This document shows, piece after piece, positions 26,406 to 36,763 of a DNA stretch of 64,000 nt. Where the stretch lies: contig CAZYDG010000052.1 of the NCBI GenBank assembly GCA_964645835.1, positions 25,526 to 89,525 of the forward strand, written 5' to 3'. Numbering within the stretch: position 1 is the first letter of the stretch; every line of letters starts with the position of its first letter. This DNA is from CAZBME01 sp964645835. Its GTDB lineage: Bacteria > Desulfobacterota > Syntrophia > Syntrophales > UBA8958. Both the position numbers and the translations under genes were made by a program. The notes below the pieces were generated by a model. It saw nothing but the letters and a program-made list of their open reading frames with translations, ran no database searches and was not told the origin of the DNA.

Positions 26406-29316
26406 TTACGGAATGAAATGGCCCGCCTCTTTTCCCATTTTACCTTCATCCAGGACATCCCGTACTATTTTGAGCAGCAAACTCTTTCTTATGGGTTTTG
26501 CGATGAAGTGACGGATACCCAATGCAGCCTGTTTTCTTAAATCCTCATGATTCTGAAATCCGGAGCAAAAGATTACAGGGATATCCGGCCGGATTTTTTT
26601 GACCTCATGGACCAGATCGAAACCTGTCATGTGCGGCATAGTTTTGTCCGTGATCAACAGGTCGTAGGCGTCGGGATGTATTCTGATGGATTCCAATGCT
26701 TCAACAGGATTAATAAAGGCAGTTACCCGGTAGCCTAGCGACTCCAGGATACGGACGGCAATATCCACCAACGGACGTTCGTCATCAACAAAGAGAATTG
26801 ATTCTTTACCTCGCAGCAATTCAGGGAAAGTTATTATTCGCTTGTCTTCAGGGACTAGTTTCACGAGGGGCAGGTAAACGTGGAAAATCGTGCCACGCCC
26901 CATTTCGCTGTAAACCTTGATCAAGCCGCCGTGGTCCTCGACGATTCCATGAACAACGGCAAGACCAAGGCCTGTCCCTTCCCCCTTCTTCTTAGTTGTA
27001 AAATAAGGATCGAATATCCTTTCCAGATGGTCCGGCCGGATGCCGAGACCGTTATCTCCAACCATAATGTCAAGATACTGGCCTTCAGACAAACCCGGAT
27101 ACCGGGCGAGGTCTTCCTTGTCAATGAAGATGCTTTCCAAGAAAAGCTGCAGGACGCCCCCGGTATCCTTCATGGCATGACCGGCGTTGGTGCAAAGATT
27201 CATCAGGATCTGATGTATTTGCGTCGGGTCGGCCATGACAACATCGGAGTCGGTTTTCATGGATTGTTGAATCTCGATGGTTGTCGGCAGAGATGCTCTT
27301 ATAAACTTGGCGACCTCCTTCGCGATGGGGACAATTTTCGTAGGCTTCATCTCATGCTCTGCCTGGCGGCTGAAGGTCAGGATCTGCTGTACCAGATCCT
27401 TTGCTCTGTTTGCAGCGAGAAGAACATGTTCCATGCTGGAATAGATCTTTGGCCGGTCGCGAACCTGATCTTGATACAACTCCGTGTAACCCATAATGGC
27501 CCCAAGGATATTGTTGAAGTCATGGGCTATGCCGGCGGCAAGGGTGCCGATGGCCTCCATTTTCTGGGCCTGAGAGAGACGCTCCTGAAGTTTCTTCCTG
27601 TCGGTTACATCACGGGCGATGCTCTGAAAACCAACCTTTACTCCATGGTCATTCTTGATGATGGATACGGATGATTCTATCAGGCGCCTGGAGCCATCTT
27701 TCCGGATTAGTTCCCAGTCATATAAATTGGCCGGCTGGCCTGATACATACACCTTGTGAAAGATGGTGAAAGCCTTGTCTGCATTATTTTTATCCGTGAG
27801 ATCCCGATAGTTCTTGCCCATCATCTCATCGGGCTCATAACCGGTTATCTTGCATGCCACTTTGTTAAAGAAAGTAACGCTACCTTTCAGGTCCACCTCA
27901 TAATAGCCATCCTCTATTTCCTCAAGGATTTCGCTGTACCTCCTTTCACTCTTAATCAGGGCGTCTTCCTTGAGCTTGAGTTCCGTGATATCTCTAATAA
28001 CTTCTATGGCGCCGAAACGATTTCCGTCTTTATCATACAAAGCCGCTGCAACCGCCCATAGATGCGCCCCCCGTCCACCGTAAAGGCGGGGAATGTGACA
28101 TTCGGCAATGATCTTGCTGTCTTTTTTCGTGATATAATTATACAGGGATTCGACTTCAGCATCGGGCTCATCAAAGAGATCGATAAGGATCGGCCTCCTT
28201 TCCCCGTAAAACGGCAATGCATATTCATATCGTCCCCGGTAAAGCATGGCCTCTTTATTTGCTCCCGTCATCTCTTCTATGGCACGGTTCCAGGCGATGA
28301 CATTCTTTTCCTGATCGATAACGAAGATGGCGTCGGGGATGAAACTCGATGATGTTATTTAATCTCCTGGTAAGGGCTAGCAGTTCTTCTTTTGCCTGTT
28401 TTCGTTCCGTGCTATCCGAAAAGAAACCCACATTGTATTTTTCCCCGTCAAGAGTCATGACAGATGTGTTGATATCTGCAAAAAAGACCCTCCCATCCTT
28501 TCTTTTGCAGGGGACCTCGACCGCCGTTTTGATTTCTCTTCGGGCGAGTGCTTTAAATTGTAATATGACATCGGGTAGGGCTTCAATCGGGTGTATATCA
28601 CTGACGGACAATTGAGTCAGTTCCTCAACGCTGTAGCCGAGCATGGCACAGATGGCAGGATTTGCATCGATGAACCGTCTGGTCTCCAAATCCGCAATTA
28701 GGATACCTTCCACAGCATTTTCAAAGATATTGCGATACTTATCCTCTGCCAACTGCATGGCTGCCTCTGCATGGATGCGTTCGATCTCTTCCCTGTTTTT
28801 TTCCCGGCTAACCGCAAGGAGATCTTTTTCTAGATCATTAAGCCGTTGCACTTTCTTTTCCAGTTTTTGCAACAATCGTTTATTGTGAATAAGAAGATAT
28901 TCGGCATTGTCTGCTAACTGTGGCAGTGTCGCATGGATTTTGCCGTCTTCGTGTTCCTGAAGAACATTTTCTACAACGGCGAGAAAAATGTCCGGCTCTT
29001 CAGGCTTCACGATGAAACGGGAGGCGCCGAGACTAAGTGCAAACTCCCTGTCTTTGTCCTCAGTGTAGGTCGCTGTATAAATAATGACGGGAATCCCCCG
29101 AAATTCTTCTCTCTTCTTGACCTCCCGACAAAGCTGGAACCCATCCATAACCGGCATGAGGATATCGGTTATGATGAGGTCGAAGGGTTCTTTCTCCAGA
29201 TGGTTGAGGGCCTCCAGTCCATTCATGACTGACGTAACTTCATATCCTTTGCTTTTCAGCAGGGATTCAACTAGATACAGATTCGATGGATTGTCGTCAG
29301 CGTTCAGGATTTTCAT
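26406..29316 (-). pseudogene. Hybrid histidine kinase (REC-PAS-PAS-PAS-HisKA-HATPase-REC) with a one-base frameshift
   Basis: The gene starts at 29316 (MKILNADDNPSN, GAGGG ribosome site) with a receiver domain, coiled coil and first PAS. Near 28342-28344 the frame shifts: a T-run in the coding strand is one base too long, giving a false end at 28255. In the next frame the PAS continues (IPDAIFVIDQEKNVIAWNRA), followed by another PAS, HisKA with AGIAHDFNNILGAI, HATPase with GTGLGLAVVHGIVEDHGG and a C-terminal receiver (LLITDKTMPHMTG). Everything else is intact, so it is a very recent lesion or a base error. Confidence 0.85.
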
Positions 29317-29332
29317 GGATTTGTTCCCTCTG

Positions 29333-29704
29333 TTATGGCAATAGAATATATTTTTTGATTTGACCGATAAACGTTTCCGTATCAATGGGTTTCTCTATAT
29401 AATCGTTAACGCCCACTTCCAGGGCTTTTTCACGATCTCCGACCATGGCATAAGAGCTGACGGCGATAATTGGTATATGGTCAAATTCCCTGCTGCGCCT
29501 CAATTCCCGTGCCACGGAGTAGCCATCCATCTCCGGAAGTTGGATGTCCAGAAGAATCAGTTGGGGACTTATCTCCTTTACCATTTCGATTCCTTTACGG
29601 CCGTCTTTTGCTTCCGCGACGGTAAATCCATGTATCTCCAAAAGAAAGCGCATGAGGTAAAGATTCTGTTCATTGTCTTCAATAATAAGGACGACTGCAT
29701 TCAT
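29333..29704 (-). CDS. Single-domain response regulator
   Basis: This 123-residue stand-alone receiver domain has IIEDNEQN acidic pocket, phosphoacceptor in LLDIQLPEMDG, and the conserved Ser and Lys in AVSSYAMV and YIEKPID. It has no output domain, so it acts as a phosphate shuttle or by protein contact, as in CheY/DivK-like proteins. The ATG at 29704 overlaps the upstream kinase stop (ATGA); the longer frame upstream is not needed. Confidence 0.92.
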   Translation of the reverse strand: MNAVVLIIEDNEQNLYLMRFLLEIHGFTVAEAKDGRKGIEMVKEISPQLILLDIQLPEMDGYSVARELRRSREFDHIPIIAVSSYAMVGDREKALEVGVNDYIEKPIDTETFIGQIKKYILLP

Positions 29705-32442
29705 GTTATTTTTCCTTCTGCTGCAGGAATGGAAACGGTAAAGGTGCTCCCCTTCCCCCACTCACTTTGGGCATAAATCGTTCCCCCCATCATTTCCACA
29801 AGCTTTCGCGTAATGGTAAGGCCAAGCCCGGTTCCCTCCTGCACCCGAGAGATACCAATATCTACCTGATGGAAAGGATCGAAGATAGCCTCGATATTCT
29901 CAGCCTTGATGCCGATGCCCGAATCCGCGACAGAAAGGATGACAGTTTCAATATCATGGCTGCATTTTAAGTAAATATCCCCATGATCGGTAAATTTGAC
30001 AGCATTAGTGAGAAGATTCATGACCGCCTGTTCCATGCGTCGCTGGTCTCCACGGATTATACTTATCTCTTCACCGATTTCAAAATGCAGATGGAGTCCT
30101 TTCTTATCTACCAAGGGAGTTACTATGTGAATAACTTTCTCAATGGCTTTCCTCAAATCGAAAGCTTCGTATGATATCTTGAGCTGTCCCGCTTCAATCT
30201 TCGAGATGTCGAGGATGTCATTGATCAGCTCCAAAAGATGCCTGGCGCTGGCGCGGACCATCCCCAGTTGTTTGGTCTGTTCCTCGCTTAGCGGACCTGT
30301 CAGTCCCTGGAGGATTATCCCTGTAAATCCTATGATCGAGTTGAGGAGGGTCCGAAGTTCATGGGACATAGTGGCCAAAAAAGCCGATTTGATCTTGTCC
30401 GCCGCTTCAGCCCGTTCCTTGGCCTGCAATAGTTCAGCGGTGCGTTCGATCACACGTTTTTCCAGCTCGGCCCTTTCCCTCTCCAGCGCGTTGATCGCCT
30501 CTGACCGTTCTGCACGGGCTCTTAAGGCGAGGATGCCATGGGTGAGATTATCGGCCAGTTCCTTGAGAAGGGCCACTTCTTCACTGTGAAAGGCTTGTGG
30601 GTCGTTTGCATAGATGTTCAGGGCGCCAAACGGCAGATCATCCATGTTGAGCGGCAGGGCAATGGAAGATGCGTAACCCCGCTTTATCGCCCCGACACGC
30701 CAGGGGCCATAGGCCGTATCCTTCATGATGTTGTTTATCCTTTGGGGTTTTCCCGTCCGTATGGCGGTACCCGTCGGCCCGCGACCGAATTCAGTTTCAT
30801 CATAGGTAATGGTGACGGAATCAAGATAGCCATCTTCAAAACCGTGCTGAGCAACAAGACGGACGAGTTTGGCCGGGCCCTCTTCGGCATATCCCACCCA
30901 AGCCATCGAATAACCGGCCGTCAGGACGATTATGCGACAGATTTCCCGGAGGAGGGCGCGCTCTTCCCTGGCTTGAATGACGGCGACATTGCATTGTGAC
31001 AAAAGACGCAAAGCTCGGACCGTTCGCTGTAAAGTTTCCTCCTGGCCCTTCATTTCGGAGACATCGCGAATTGCTTCTATGGCCCCGCATCGATTTCCTG
31101 CTCCATCATAGAGCGGAACCGCAACGCCCCAAAGATGGGCTCCCCTCCCCTGATGAAGCGATGGGATATAGGATTCTGCAAATATCTTTTGGCCTTCCCG
31201 CTTTACATATTTATACGTTTTCTCTATTTCCGAAGAGTGCATGTCGAGCAGATCAATGAGAATAGGGCGTCTGGAACCGAATAAGGGTAAAGCGTATTCA
31301 TAATCTCCTTTTCCGAGCATCTGCTCCTTCTCCACGCCGGTCATGATTTCAATGGCCCGGTTCCAGGCTGAAATTTTCTTGTCTCCATCAACGACAAATA
31401 CCGCATCGGGGAAGAATTCGATGATATCTTGTAGTTTCCTGTGTTCCTGTCGCAGGGCTTCTTCGATGGATTGCCTCTTTTCCTGCTCCCTAATGACCAC
31501 AAGAGCCCGGATGAGGAAATACGTCAGAACGGCACAAAAAATGAACAGGATCAAGATCATAAGAAGAAGCTTTTCCCTGAATCCCTCCATCAGGGTAGTC
31601 ACCTCATTCTCTGGAGTGGCAACGGCGATGGACCAGAAAGTATCGCCTATGGAAATCGGCATGTACACGGCATGTTTGAGGATCGTTCCAACTTCGGAAC
31701 CGCTGATCTGGTTGAAGTGATACTTTGTGACCCCTTCTTTGCCTTTCAACATTTCCCCGGCCAGAGCAAGGAGGTCAGGGTATTCCTTGCCGACTTCCAA
31801 GATACTTTTGCCGACGACGCCCGGAACCGGGTCGTAGAGCTCGATTCCATCCCGGCTGAGAACCCAGGCATACCCATCTTTCCCGATATGGATGTCCTCA
31901 AGATACATTTTGGCCAATGCATCAAAGGAAATGAGGAAGGCAATCGTTCCAACAAAGGCCCCTTGACTAAAGACAGGCATGTGAACGGCAACGCTGCGAT
32001 AACCCTGAACGGCTTTGAATACATCGCTGATCACAAGGGCGCGGGTCCTCATAGCCTTCCGGATGTGTTCCTGCCGGGATATATCCATACCTATCGTTGC
32101 GGCAGTATAGGGAACCGTATAGATGATTCGCCCCTGTGAATCCATCCGCGTCACACCTTTGATATCGGATGAGTATGCATTCCGGATATCGGCCATTATC
32201 TTTTTGCCTTCTTCATCCATACGGATGATGTGATCCTGGGAAGACAGCATCCTCAGTGTATCGATGTAATGACGGAAGTGATCCTGTATCCCTTTTACTG
32301 CTTGGCGGGCATGGGAAAGTTGGCGGTTGTTCAGGTCAACGATAGTCTGTTTCTTGACGGCGGAGTAGATCATCAGGAAGGCTATGATGCAGCAGACGGT
32401 GATAACCACCAGGATCGCAACGTATTTATGATATTTCTGCAT
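29701..32442 (-). CDS. Membrane histidine kinase with dCache, PAS and GAF domains
   Basis: This 913-residue protein starts with a membrane helix, then a double-Cache periplasmic sensor (residues about 35-280; ISRQEHIRKAMRTRALVISD is typical) and a second helix. A PAS (about 335-460), a GAF (about 470-630), HisKA and HATPase (GTGLGLTITRKLVEMMGG) follow. The H-box reads SHELRTLLNS (His694): the near-invariant Pro after Thr is Leu. The partner is probably the overlapping single receiver downstream. Confidence 0.92.
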   Translation of the reverse strand: MQKYHKYVAILVVITVCCIIAFLMIYSAVKKQTIVDLNNRQLSHARQAVKGIQDHFRHYIDTLRMLSSQDHIIRMDEEGKKIMADIRNAYSSDIKGVTRMDSQGRIIYTVPYTAATIGMDISRQEHIRKAMRTRALVISDVFKAVQGYRSVAVHMPVFSQGAFVGTIAFLISFDALAKMYLEDIHIGKDGYAWVLSRDGIELYDPVPGVVGKSILEVGKEYPDLLALAGEMLKGKEGVTKYHFNQISGSEVGTILKHAVYMPISIGDTFWSIAVATPENEVTTLMEGFREKLLLMILILFIFCAVLTYFLIRALVVIREQEKRQSIEEALRQEHRKLQDIIEFFPDAVFVVDGDKKISAWNRAIEIMTGVEKEQMLGKGDYEYALPLFGSRRPILIDLLDMHSSEIEKTYKYVKREGQKIFAESYIPSLHQGRGAHLWGVAVPLYDGAGNRCGAIEAIRDVSEMKGQEETLQRTVRALRLLSQCNVAVIQAREERALLREICRIIVLTAGYSMAWVGYAEEGPAKLVRLVAQHGFEDGYLDSVTITYDETEFGRGPTGTAIRTGKPQRINNIMKDTAYGPWRVGAIKRGYASSIALPLNMDDLPFGALNIYANDPQAFHSEEVALLKELADNLTHGILALRARAERSEAINALERERAELEKRVIERTAELLQAKERAEAADKIKSAFLATMSHELRTLLNSIIGFTGIILQGLTGPLSEEQTKQLGMVRASARHLLELINDILDISKIEAGQLKISYEAFDLRKAIEKVIHIVTPLVDKKGLHLHFEIGEEISIIRGDQRRMEQAVMNLLTNAVKFTDHGDIYLKCSHDIETVILSVADSGIGIKAENIEAIFDPFHQVDIGISRVQEGTGLGLTITRKLVEMMGGTIYAQSEWGKGSTFTVSIPAAEGKIT

Positions 32443-32451
32443 TTCTAAACT

Positions 32452-33312
32452 TTAGTCCACATCGCGCAGGAAATCTTTTATTACGGCGGCAAATATTTCC
32501 GGCCGTTCGATTTGATGCAGATGAGAAGCCTTTGGAATAACAGCCATTCGAGCATTGGGAAAACACTGCTGAAAATCCTTCACCGTTTTGACGCCTGCTT
32601 CATCGCGATCACCGCAAGTCAACAAAATGGGATGGACTATGTCCGGAAGCCGCGGCGTAAGATCGAAATCTTTCAGCTTCCCGGTTATAGTGAATTCACT
32701 GGGACCCCACATCGTATTGTAGACATCCATATTCAGTCTGGGAAAAGCCTCCTGCAGGGATGCAGGCCATGGGGATAAAAGGCAGACATGCTTCTCATAA
32801 TAGGCCATCATCGCTGCCTGGTATGCGCCGCCAAAATCGCCTGTCGCTTCGCCAGTTTCGATCGCAACCCGGAGTTCCGGCAGCATCAGGGCAATATTCC
32901 GGCGCTGGTCAGCATCCCAGGATGGGGAGGATAGGTAGGGAGCGCACAATATGATTCCTTTTATTCCGCTTGGCCGGGTATCCAGCATATAGGCAGTGGC
33001 CAGCGCACAACCCCACGAAAATCCCATCAGGTACACTTCGTCAAGTTTTAGCGCTGAGCGCACCCATGCAAGTTCAGCGACATAGTTTTCCACAGAATAA
33101 AAACTCTTATCGGCGGCACGGTCACTGTTACCACAACCCAATTGATCATAAAGAATTACCGGGCGTTCTTCCCACAAGGGTTCGAGTCCATCGCTCATGC
33201 TGAGAAAGCCGGGGCCGCCATGCAACACGAGAATCGGTGTCTTTGGTCGATTCTCGCCGTATATCGAATACCAAATCTTACCATTTGGGCTTTCAAGAGT
33301 CGCTTCACGCAT
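32452..33312 (-). CDS. Proline-iminopeptidase-type alpha/beta hydrolase
   Basis: This 286-residue protein of the S33 peptidase fold has oxyanion motif HGGPG (31-35), nucleophile elbow GFSWG (Ser99), acid in GDRDEAG and His in ASHLHQIERP. Relatives remove N-terminal proline or other residues from short peptides. GGAGG before the ATG at 33312 sets the start. The frame runs much further upstream, but there it only shadows the DUF4124 gene. It lies 119 bp behind that gene on the same strand. Confidence 0.88.
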   Translation of the reverse strand: MREATLESPNGKIWYSIYGENRPKTPILVLHGGPGFLSMSDGLEPLWEERPVILYDQLGCGNSDRAADKSFYSVENYVAELAWVRSALKLDEVYLMGFSWGCALATAYMLDTRPSGIKGIILCAPYLSSPSWDADQRRNIALMLPELRVAIETGEATGDFGGAYQAAMMAYYEKHVCLLSPWPASLQEAFPRLNMDVYNTMWGPSEFTITGKLKDFDLTPRLPDIVHPILLTCGDRDEAGVKTVKDFQQCFPNARMAVIPKASHLHQIERPEIFAAVIKDFLRDVD

Positions 33313-33430
33313 GCGTGAAACCTCCTTACAATTTAGGTGAACGGTATTGGCCGATTCAGTTATCAGATCCTGTTGCACTTGATCGACGCGGGGATTTTCA
33401 TATGAACGCGCTTCAGGATCATACCTCCTG

Positions 33431-33874
33431 TTAAGGCGCCTGTTCGAGAGATTCAAGGAGCTTGCGTTTTTGTTCAATGACCGTGCGCTGTTCTTCAACC
33501 CGTTTTTCCCATTGCGAAGCAGCAGTGAAATCTCCAATCGATTGATTCTTGTTAAACTGATACCGTTGAAGTTCTTCCTGTGCTTTCTCATAATCGGCCT
33601 TTGCCGCCTGGATGCTTTCAGCTCTGGCTTTTTGCTTGGCATCGGCCTCTGTGGATAATGTCTTTTGTTTGTCAAGCGCCTGCATTTCGCTTGCCGAAAG
33701 AGCCCGCGGCACTTTTTGGGGTTGAGCCTTAATACCGGGAGGCGGATTATCCGTATAGACAACCGATCCATCCTTATCGATATACTTGTAAATTGTGCCG
33801 GCCTGAAGAGGTTGACAAGGTAAGCTCAGACATGCCATCATAATACATGATGCTGCAAATACAGATATCCTCAA
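33431..33874 (-). CDS. Exported DUF4124 protein with C-terminal coiled coil
   Basis: This 147-residue protein has a signal peptide (MRISVFAASCIMMACLSL) and the DUF4124 signature YKYIDKDGSVVYTDNPPP. A Lys/Glu/Gln-rich helix (residues about 70-145) is predicted to be coiled coil. DUF4124 proteins are common periplasmic proteins of unknown role. The gene is followed by the alpha/beta hydrolase and may share its transcript. Confidence 0.85.
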   Translation of the reverse strand: MRISVFAASCIMMACLSLPCQPLQAGTIYKYIDKDGSVVYTDNPPPGIKAQPQKVPRALSASEMQALDKQKTLSTEADAKQKARAESIQAAKADYEKAQEELQRYQFNKNQSIGDFTAASQWEKRVEEQRTVIEQKRKLLESLEQAP

Positions 33875-34018
33875 GAGACGTTGCCTTTCTTAGCAATTAT
33901 TGTAAGGGCTCTTTGTATGAAAAAATTAGCCCCAATTAAGGTCCATGTCAAGGGAAATGGAATCTTACTCTGAATATCCATTGACACTGGTATGGCGTGA
34001 ATAGTAGAGAATATAATT

Positions 34019-36094
34019 ATGGACCATAATAAAATCGAAAACATATCAAGAGGCAAATCCGGGGATCATCAGCTCAGTCATAGAGGAGCATTGGGCAGTA
34101 AAGGCCGGCTCTTTTTCTCAATACTATTTCTATTCCTGCTATTATCCAATTCTTCAATGGCTGCAGGCCTTACTTGCAGCCGCCTGCCCATCCTGATGGA
34201 AGGCTTCCTGACTAATCACTATGCGATGAAGGACATGACTGAAGAGATCGAGACACACGCTGTCGATCAAATGATCAAGAGTCTCGACCCTTCCAAAACG
34301 CTCCTGTACGAGTCTGATCTGGAAAGGCTCAAACCGGTTCTTTACGATCTGTTTATGAGCATGCAAAAAGGCGATTGCATAGTGCTGCGGCAGGTATACG
34401 ACGTCCTTGTTGCGCGGGCTCAGGAAAACGAGGCCATTGTCAAAAAAATCCTGGGGCCGGACTACCGGCTCGACGAGACAGTGGAGATGAATATCAACGT
34501 GAACAAACGTTCCTATGTGAAGACGGCAGAGGAAAAGCAAGAGCTCCTGAGGAAGCTTGTGCAATTTCAGATTGAAAACTCCCTGCTGGCAGGTGTCGAC
34601 TTGGCCGAAGCCAAGAAGCGGCAGATTCACCGTTACGAACTGCAGACAAAGCGTGTAGTTGAGCGTAGTCCCGAAAAGCTGATTACCAGCTTTGCTGAGG
34701 CCTTTGCCCTGGCACTGGATCCGCATACAATCTATCTATCCTCCGAAAAACTCGAGGACTTCCGGATTCAAATGGAGCTTTCCCTGGAGGGTATCGGGGC
34801 AAGCCTGAGTAGCGATAATGGTTTTACCGTCGTTGAGGAGTTGATTGCCGGTGGAGGCGCAGAGCGCTCCGGCTTGCTGCGTCCGAAAGACAAGATCATC
34901 GCCGTAGCCCAGGAAGGGGAAAAACCCGTTGACATAATCGACATGGACTTGCGCGATGTTATCAAGATGATCCGCGGGAAGAAAGGCACGAAGGTAACCC
35001 TGACCATCCTGAGGCAGGGGGAGAAGACCAAGCGCTTCAGAGTCACCATTACACGCGACAAAATCAACATCACTGAGCAGGAGGCCAAGATCACCTACGA
35101 AACCAGGAGCACAAACGGCAGGCAGTATCGTTTCGGTGTGATCGATCTTCCTTCTTTCTATGGCGACGAGAAAAAAAGCAAGTCCTCCTTCGAAGACGTG
35201 AAGAGACTCCTTGTGGAGGCCAAGCGGCAGCGTGTTGATGGGATTGTGCTTGATCTTTCGCACAATGGAGGGGGACTTCTCACGGAAGCAGTTCGCTTGA
35301 CCGGACTGTTCCTTGGTAACGGCAAGGTAGTTGCGGCCAAAAGCAGCCAAGGCCAGGTGACGATTTTTGCCAATGGACCAGGCCCATCCGGGGTTGAAGG
35401 CGATAAGCGCAAGGTCGTTGCCCTACCTGCAGAACCTTCCGGTGCGGTTTATTCCGGCCCTCTCGTAGTGCTGACAAGCCGCTTAAGTGCATCTGCCAGC
35501 GAGATTGTGGCGGGTGTCCTTAAAGACTACCATCGCGCAGTTATTGTTGGGTCGGATCATACCTTCGGTAAAGGTTCAGTGCAGAGTGTAATACCGCTGC
35601 GATGGGATCTTGGCGCCATGACAGTCACCACAGGGCTCTACTTTCTACCAGGCGGCAAATCAACGCAGAAGATGGGCGTAGAAGCGGACGTGCAGCTTCC
35701 CTTCTGGTTCAGTCTCGAAGACATCGGTGAAACGGCACTTGACTACCCGCTTCCGGTCCAGTCGATTACACCTTTTATCGGCATGCTCGGAAAAACCACA
35801 CCCCGATGGAAACGTCTGGATCAGCCCATGCTCGACGAGTTGGCGGCAAGATCCAGGACCCGCGTCGCAAAAGATGCAAAGTTTGCTGAGATAATCAAGA
35901 ACAACAAAGAAGCCGCCAGCCGGAAGGGTGTCATACGGCTAGCCGATTTACGAAAAGAGATGGAAAAGGAAACCGAAGGCAAGAAGAACGAGACAGCCGC
36001 CGAACTCAGGAAGAAATCCCGTGATCAGTATGTTCCTTTCGTGAACGAGAGCGTCAATGTTCTCCTCGATATGGTAACACTGGGAACCCAATAA
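34019..36094 (+). CDS. prc: C-terminal processing protease (Tsp/Prc)
   Basis: This 691-residue periplasmic S41 protease has an N-terminal membrane or signal segment (residues 30-48). An N-terminal helical domain, a PDZ domain (LEGIGASLSSDNGFTVVEEL) and the protease core follow. The catalytic Ser lies in SASASEIVAG (about residue 492) and the Lys in FGKGSVQ (about 518). A C-terminal DUF3340-like tail completes the long Tsp type. It trims or degrades envelope proteins from their C-termini. No strong ribosome site marks the start, so it could be slightly shorter. Confidence 0.92.
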   Translation: MDHNKIENISRGKSGDHQLSHRGALGSKGRLFFSILFLFLLLSNSSMAAGLTCSRLPILMEGFLTNHYAMKDMTEEIETHAVDQMIKSLDPSKTLLYESDLERLKPVLYDLFMSMQKGDCIVLRQVYDVLVARAQENEAIVKKILGPDYRLDETVEMNINVNKRSYVKTAEEKQELLRKLVQFQIENSLLAGVDLAEAKKRQIHRYELQTKRVVERSPEKLITSFAEAFALALDPHTIYLSSEKLEDFRIQMELSLEGIGASLSSDNGFTVVEELIAGGGAERSGLLRPKDKIIAVAQEGEKPVDIIDMDLRDVIKMIRGKKGTKVTLTILRQGEKTKRFRVTITRDKINITEQEAKITYETRSTNGRQYRFGVIDLPSFYGDEKKSKSSFEDVKRLLVEAKRQRVDGIVLDLSHNGGGLLTEAVRLTGLFLGNGKVVAAKSSQGQVTIFANGPGPSGVEGDKRKVVALPAEPSGAVYSGPLVVLTSRLSASASEIVAGVLKDYHRAVIVGSDHTFGKGSVQSVIPLRWDLGAMTVTTGLYFLPGGKSTQKMGVEADVQLPFWFSLEDIGETALDYPLPVQSITPFIGMLGKTTPRWKRLDQPMLDELAARSRTRVAKDAKFAEIIKNNKEAASRKGVIRLADLRKEMEKETEGKKNETAAELRKKSRDQYVPFVNESVNVLLDMVTLGTQ

Positions 36095-36226
36095 AATCAT
36101 GGCAGCCTGTGAAGGGTTCAATCATTATCACTGCGGAGGGCGCATCTTGAAGGGATCTTTCTTTGGCTCTACAACTGATCCTTCCGGAATGTCAAACTGG
36201 AAAAAGATAAAAGGTGCTCAGTGCGC

Positions 36227-36706
36227 CTATTTCTTATCCAAAGGCCGGTAGCGTACTATAATTGCTGAAGCTTGTGACTCTACCGATGCAAGCGCTTCAA
36301 TCATCAGTTTTGTGGCATCTTCCTCTTTAAAACCGCCCGTTCCCGCACCAATGACGGGAAACGCGACTGACATAAAAGAATTCTCGTTGACCAGCCGCAT
36401 AGCAGACGTGACAGATCCCTGAATGGACCTGCGTGACGACCTCCAAAACATACTGATCCCTGCAACATGTATAATTGCTTTATAGGGCAGCGTGCCTGCT
36501 GTAGTAAGCACCGCACCACCGAGAGGAATAGGACCAAAGCGCTGCAATTCTCTAAAAGGCCTGTAACCACCTCTCCTTTTGATAGCGCCGGAAACCCCTT
36601 GTGGAAGCAGTAACCACCAGGGAATGATATTTCGGTTCCACGCATTGACTATGACATCAACGTTTTGGTTAAGTAAATCGCCGTCTATTACGAGCGGAAT
36701 AACCAT
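36227..36706 (-). CDS. Macro-domain protein
   Basis: This 159-residue single macro domain has ADP-ribose-binding segments VDVIVNAWNR, the GVSGAIKRRGG loop and PVIGAGTGGFKEE. Related proteins remove ADP-ribose or O-acetyl-ADP-ribose. The WNRNIIPWWLLLPQG stretch replaces the usual AN-SSL-GGGG pattern, matching the branch that often accompanies iron-sulfur or radical genes. It lies 57 bp downstream of an Fe-S protein gene on the same strand. Confidence 0.85.
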   Translation of the reverse strand: MVIPLVIDGDLLNQNVDVIVNAWNRNIIPWWLLLPQGVSGAIKRRGGYRPFRELQRFGPIPLGGAVLTTAGTLPYKAIIHVAGISMFWRSSRRSIQGSVTSAMRLVNENSFMSVAFPVIGAGTGGFKEEDATKLMIEALASVESQASAIIVRYRPLDKK

Positions 36707-36763
36707 GATGCAAACCTATTACGAGCATCATCACGAGACCCGATGGTCGTGATGATGTCGTGA

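Noticed and set aside
26187..26540. 117-codon plus-strand frame near the repeat
   Set aside because: It begins inside the repeat, has no ribosome site, and runs into the antisense of a kinase.
33313..33771. N-terminal extension of the alpha/beta hydrolase
   Set aside because: The extra 153 residues are the DUF4124 gene read in another frame; GGAGG before 33312 marks the true start.
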